7,593 nucleotides of DNA from Pseudomonadota bacterium. Its GTDB lineage: Bacteria; Pseudomonadota; Gammaproteobacteria; Burkholderiales; SG8-39. The notes under the pieces were generated by a model. The model made no database searches. It worked only from the letters and a program-made list of their open reading frames with translations, and was not told the DNA's origin. Location: positions 1 to 7,593 of the forward strand of contig JAKAIH010000120.1 of NCBI GenBank assembly GCA_021825225.1, in the 5' to 3' direction. Numbering within the stretch: the first letter of the stretch is position 1; every line of letters begins with the position of its first letter. Shown here in pieces: positions 6,444-7,593 of this stretch. The position numbers were made by a program, and so were the translations under genes.

Positions 6444-7292
6444 TCAGGCCGCTGCGAGCAGCCCCTTCATCTTCTGCATCGCCTTGGCCTCGACCTGGCG
6501 GATGCGTTCGGCCGAGACCTTGAATTCGGCTGCCAGATCGTGCAACGTCGCCGGGTTCTTTTCGCGCAGCCAGCGCGCCTCGATGATGCGGCGGCTGCGC
6601 GCGTCCAGGCTGGCCAGCGCTGCGTGCAGGCCCTGCGCGCCTACGCGCTCGGTTTCGTCGGCTTCCAGCAATTTCGAGGGCTCGTTGTCTGCATCGCACA
6701 GGTAGGCGATGGGCGCGTAGCTGTCCTCTTCGTCGTCGTTGGCTTCCAGGGCGAGGTCCTGCCCGGAGATGCGCATTTCCATTTCCCGGACTTCCTCGGG
6801 TTTGACACGCAGTTGACGGGCCATGTCTTCGATCGCGTCCTGCGACAACGGGCCCATGCCCTTTTTCATCGAGCGCAGATTGAAAAACAGCTTTCTCTGC
6901 GCTTTGGTCGTGGCAATCTTGACCAGGCGCCAGTTCTTCAGGATGAACTCGTGCATTTCGGCCTTGATCCAGTGGATGGCGAAAGACACCAGGCGTACAT
7001 TGCGTTCCGGGTCGAAGCGCTTCACCGCCTTCATCAGGCCGATGTTGCCTTCCTGAATCAAATCCGCGTGCGGCAGGCCGTAGCCGAGGTAACCGCGGGC
7101 GATGGCTACGACCACGCGCAGGTGCGACACGACCAGGGCACGCGCCGCGTCGATATCGTTTTCGTCGCGCAGCTTGCGCGCCAGATGCAACTCTTCCTCT
7201 GCAGTGAGCAGCGGAAAACGATTTACCGTCGCAATATAGGTCTCCAGACTTCCGACCAGGGAAGGTACCGGCAAGGCCATAACTTGATTCAT
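6444..7292 (-). CDS. rpoH: RNA polymerase heat-shock sigma factor sigma-32
   Basis: 282 aa, matching the usual RpoH length. It directs RNA polymerase to heat-shock promoters. Domains in order: region 1.2 near the N-terminus ([19 protein letters not shown]); region 2 (about 50-120) with [17 protein letters not shown] and the -10 recognition helix through [11 protein letters not shown]; the RpoH box QRKLFFNLR at about 132-140, diagnostic of sigma-32 and important for its core binding and instability; region 3 (about 150-175); and region 4.2 with a helix-turn-helix (about 249-270, [23 protein letters not shown]) for -35 recognition. I chose the ATG at 7292 because GAGGAG lies 7 bases upstream and [11 protein letters not shown] is the typical betaproteobacterial start; in-frame ATGs at 7307 and 7334 are less likely. 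It follows ftsX, as in many proteobacteria. Transcription probably starts from the CIRCE-covered promoter upstream. Confidence 0.98.
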   Translation of the reverse strand: MNQVMALPVPSLVGSLETYIATVNRFPLLTAEEELHLARKLRDENDIDAARALVVSHLRVVVAIARGYLGYGLPHADLIQEGNIGLMKAVKRFDPERNVRLVSFAIHWIKAEMHEFILKNWRLVKIATTKAQRKLFFNLRSMKKGMGPLSQDAIEDMARQLRVKPEEVREMEMRISGQDLALEANDDEEDSYAPIAYLCDADNEPSKLLEADETERVGAQGLHAALASLDARSRRIIEARWLREKNPATLHDLAAEFKVSAERIRQVEAKAMQKMKGLLAAA

Positions 7293-7299
7293 GTCTTCA

Positions 7300-7305
7300 C
7301 TCCTC
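7300..7305 (-). promoter_or_regulatory. Ribosome binding site of rpoH
   Basis: GAGGAG on the minus strand, 7 bases before the ATG at 7292. It decides the start, because the in-frame ATG at 7305-7307 overlaps this element and so cannot use it. Confidence 0.85.
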
Positions 7306-7321
7306 ATCAGCGTGGCGTTCC

Positions 7322-7360
7322 GCGGCGTGAGCACCTAGCCTTTCGGCCGTGTCATGCCGC
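7322..7360 (-). promoter_or_regulatory. Predicted hairpin in the rpoH mRNA leader
   Basis: On the rpoH strand GCGGCATG (7360-7353) can pair with CACGCCGC (7329-7322) in seven of eight positions, with one A-C mismatch. Inside it GGCC (7348-7345) pairs with GGCT (7340-7337), including one G-U, around a GAAA tetraloop of the stable GNRA type. The hairpin would begin only a few bases after the predicted transcription start. It does not include the ribosome binding site, so a role in mRNA stability is as likely as thermosensing. This is based on hand pairing only. Confidence 0.4.
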
Positions 7361-7373
7361 ACCATGCAATTCA

Positions 7374-7403
7374 ATTTTAGCACTCTAGGTCTTCGAGTGC
7401 CAA
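7374..7403 (-). promoter_or_regulatory. Predicted sigma-70 promoter of rpoH, extended -10
   Basis: On the minus strand: -35 TTGGCA (7403-7398, five of six consensus positions), an 18-base spacer, and -10 TAAAAT (7379-7374, five of six) preceded by TGC, giving an extended -10 (TGnTAAAAT). Transcription would begin near 7367, leaving a leader of roughly 75 bases before the rpoH ATG. The whole promoter core lies under the CIRCE operator. Confidence 0.75.
7377..7403. promoter_or_regulatory. CIRCE operator (HrcA binding site) over the rpoH promoter
   Basis: Read on the + strand: TTAGCACTC (7377-7385), a 9-base spacer, then GAGTGCCAA (7395-7403). The CIRCE consensus is TTAGCACTC-N9-GAGTGCTAA, so 17 of 18 arm positions match and the spacer is exact. 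HrcA, a repressor whose folding depends on GroEL, binds this element and is inactivated on heat shock. The operator covers the -35 to -10 region of the rpoH promoter, the classic position for repression. The inference is that rpoH is HrcA-repressed at normal temperature and derepressed by heat. An hrcA gene is not in the window. Confidence 0.9.
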
Positions 7404-7465
7404 TGACCTGAAGAAGTTCCGCTGTCCTCGCCCCGAGCTTTGCCGAGCCAGCCTGGTCAACGCGT

Positions 7466-7593
7466 CTATCTGGGCTCGATTCCAGATAAGTGTCTGCTTA
7501 CTGACATAAAGGCGCCCAGCCAGCCGAGTATGGCGGCGAAGGCGAGCAGGGCAAGGCAATCGGAAGGGCTGAAGTAGCTGAGTCTGAAGTCCG
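7466..7593 (-). CDS. ftsX: Cell division protein FtsX, C-terminal fragment (cut by the window edge)
   Basis: The last 41 codons of a gene that enters from the right edge. The peptide runs DFRLSYFSPSDCLALL, then a hydrophobic helix AFAAILGWLGAFMSV, and ends SRHLSGIEPR. This fits the C-terminus of FtsX, whose final membrane helix contains a G-W-x-x-A/G motif and is followed by a short H-L/x-x-x-x-P-x tail. FtsX is the membrane subunit of the FtsEX ABC-type complex that controls septal cell-wall hydrolysis. The call is strengthened by synteny, since ftsX immediately precedes rpoH in many proteobacteria. The 173-base gap to rpoH holds the promoter and operator described here. I see no clear terminator after ftsX, so some rpoH mRNA may come from read-through. 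Confidence 0.8.
   Translation of the reverse strand, partial: DFRLSYFSPSDCLALLAFAAILGWLGAFMSVSRHLSGIEPR

Noticed and set aside
5908..6699. 263-codon open frame on the minus strand spanning the sco-rpoH junction
   Set aside because: Antisense to sco and in another frame of rpoH; both real genes carry diagnostic motifs and this one has none.
7377..7559. 60-codon minus-strand open frame between ftsX and rpoH
   Set aside because: It overlaps the ftsX end in a different frame and runs through the CIRCE element and promoter; no ribosome binding site or family resemblance.

Overview
The window is GC-rich, tightly packed chromosomal DNA that reads as a betaproteobacterium. Three things point there: the gene order of the aa3-type cytochrome c oxidase cluster (ctaD, a 34-residue membrane peptide, ctaG, DUF2970, ctaE, DUF2909, SURF1, a Sco-like protein, ctaB, sco); the presence of DUF2970 and DUF2909, which I know mainly from betaproteobacteria; and an RpoH starting [16 protein letters not shown] downstream of ftsX. 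I cannot name the genus.

Layout: positions 1-3223 (+) hold the structural and copper-insertion part of the oxidase cluster: the 3' nine-tenths of ctaD (subunit I), a tiny membrane protein, ctaG (CuB chaperone), a DUF2970 membrane protein and ctaE (subunit III), all overlapping or nearly abutting. A strong intrinsic terminator at 3307-3336 closes this unit. A DUF2909 twin-membrane-segment gene lies on the opposite strand (3378-3575). Positions 3645-6435 (+) hold a second, assembly-factor unit: SURF1, a Sco-like thioredoxin-fold membrane protein, ctaB (heme O synthase) and a Sco lipoprotein. Heme A synthase (ctaA/COX15), which I would expect just before ctaB in many relatives, is not here.

Positions 6444-7593 (-) hold the heat-shock sigma factor gene rpoH and, at the right edge, the last 41 codons of ftsX. 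Between them is a promoter for rpoH with a near-perfect CIRCE operator (one mismatch in 18 arm positions) lying directly over its -35 and -10 elements. This indicates HrcA repression of the sigma-32 gene and is the most notable regulatory signal in the window.

Together the + strand genes build one machine: CtaD and CtaE are core subunits, CtaG and the Sco proteins deliver copper, CtaB makes heme O (the precursor of heme A) and SURF1 helps heme a insertion. I found no mobile element, CRISPR array, tRNA or rRNA. No stretch longer than 300 bases lacks a gene.
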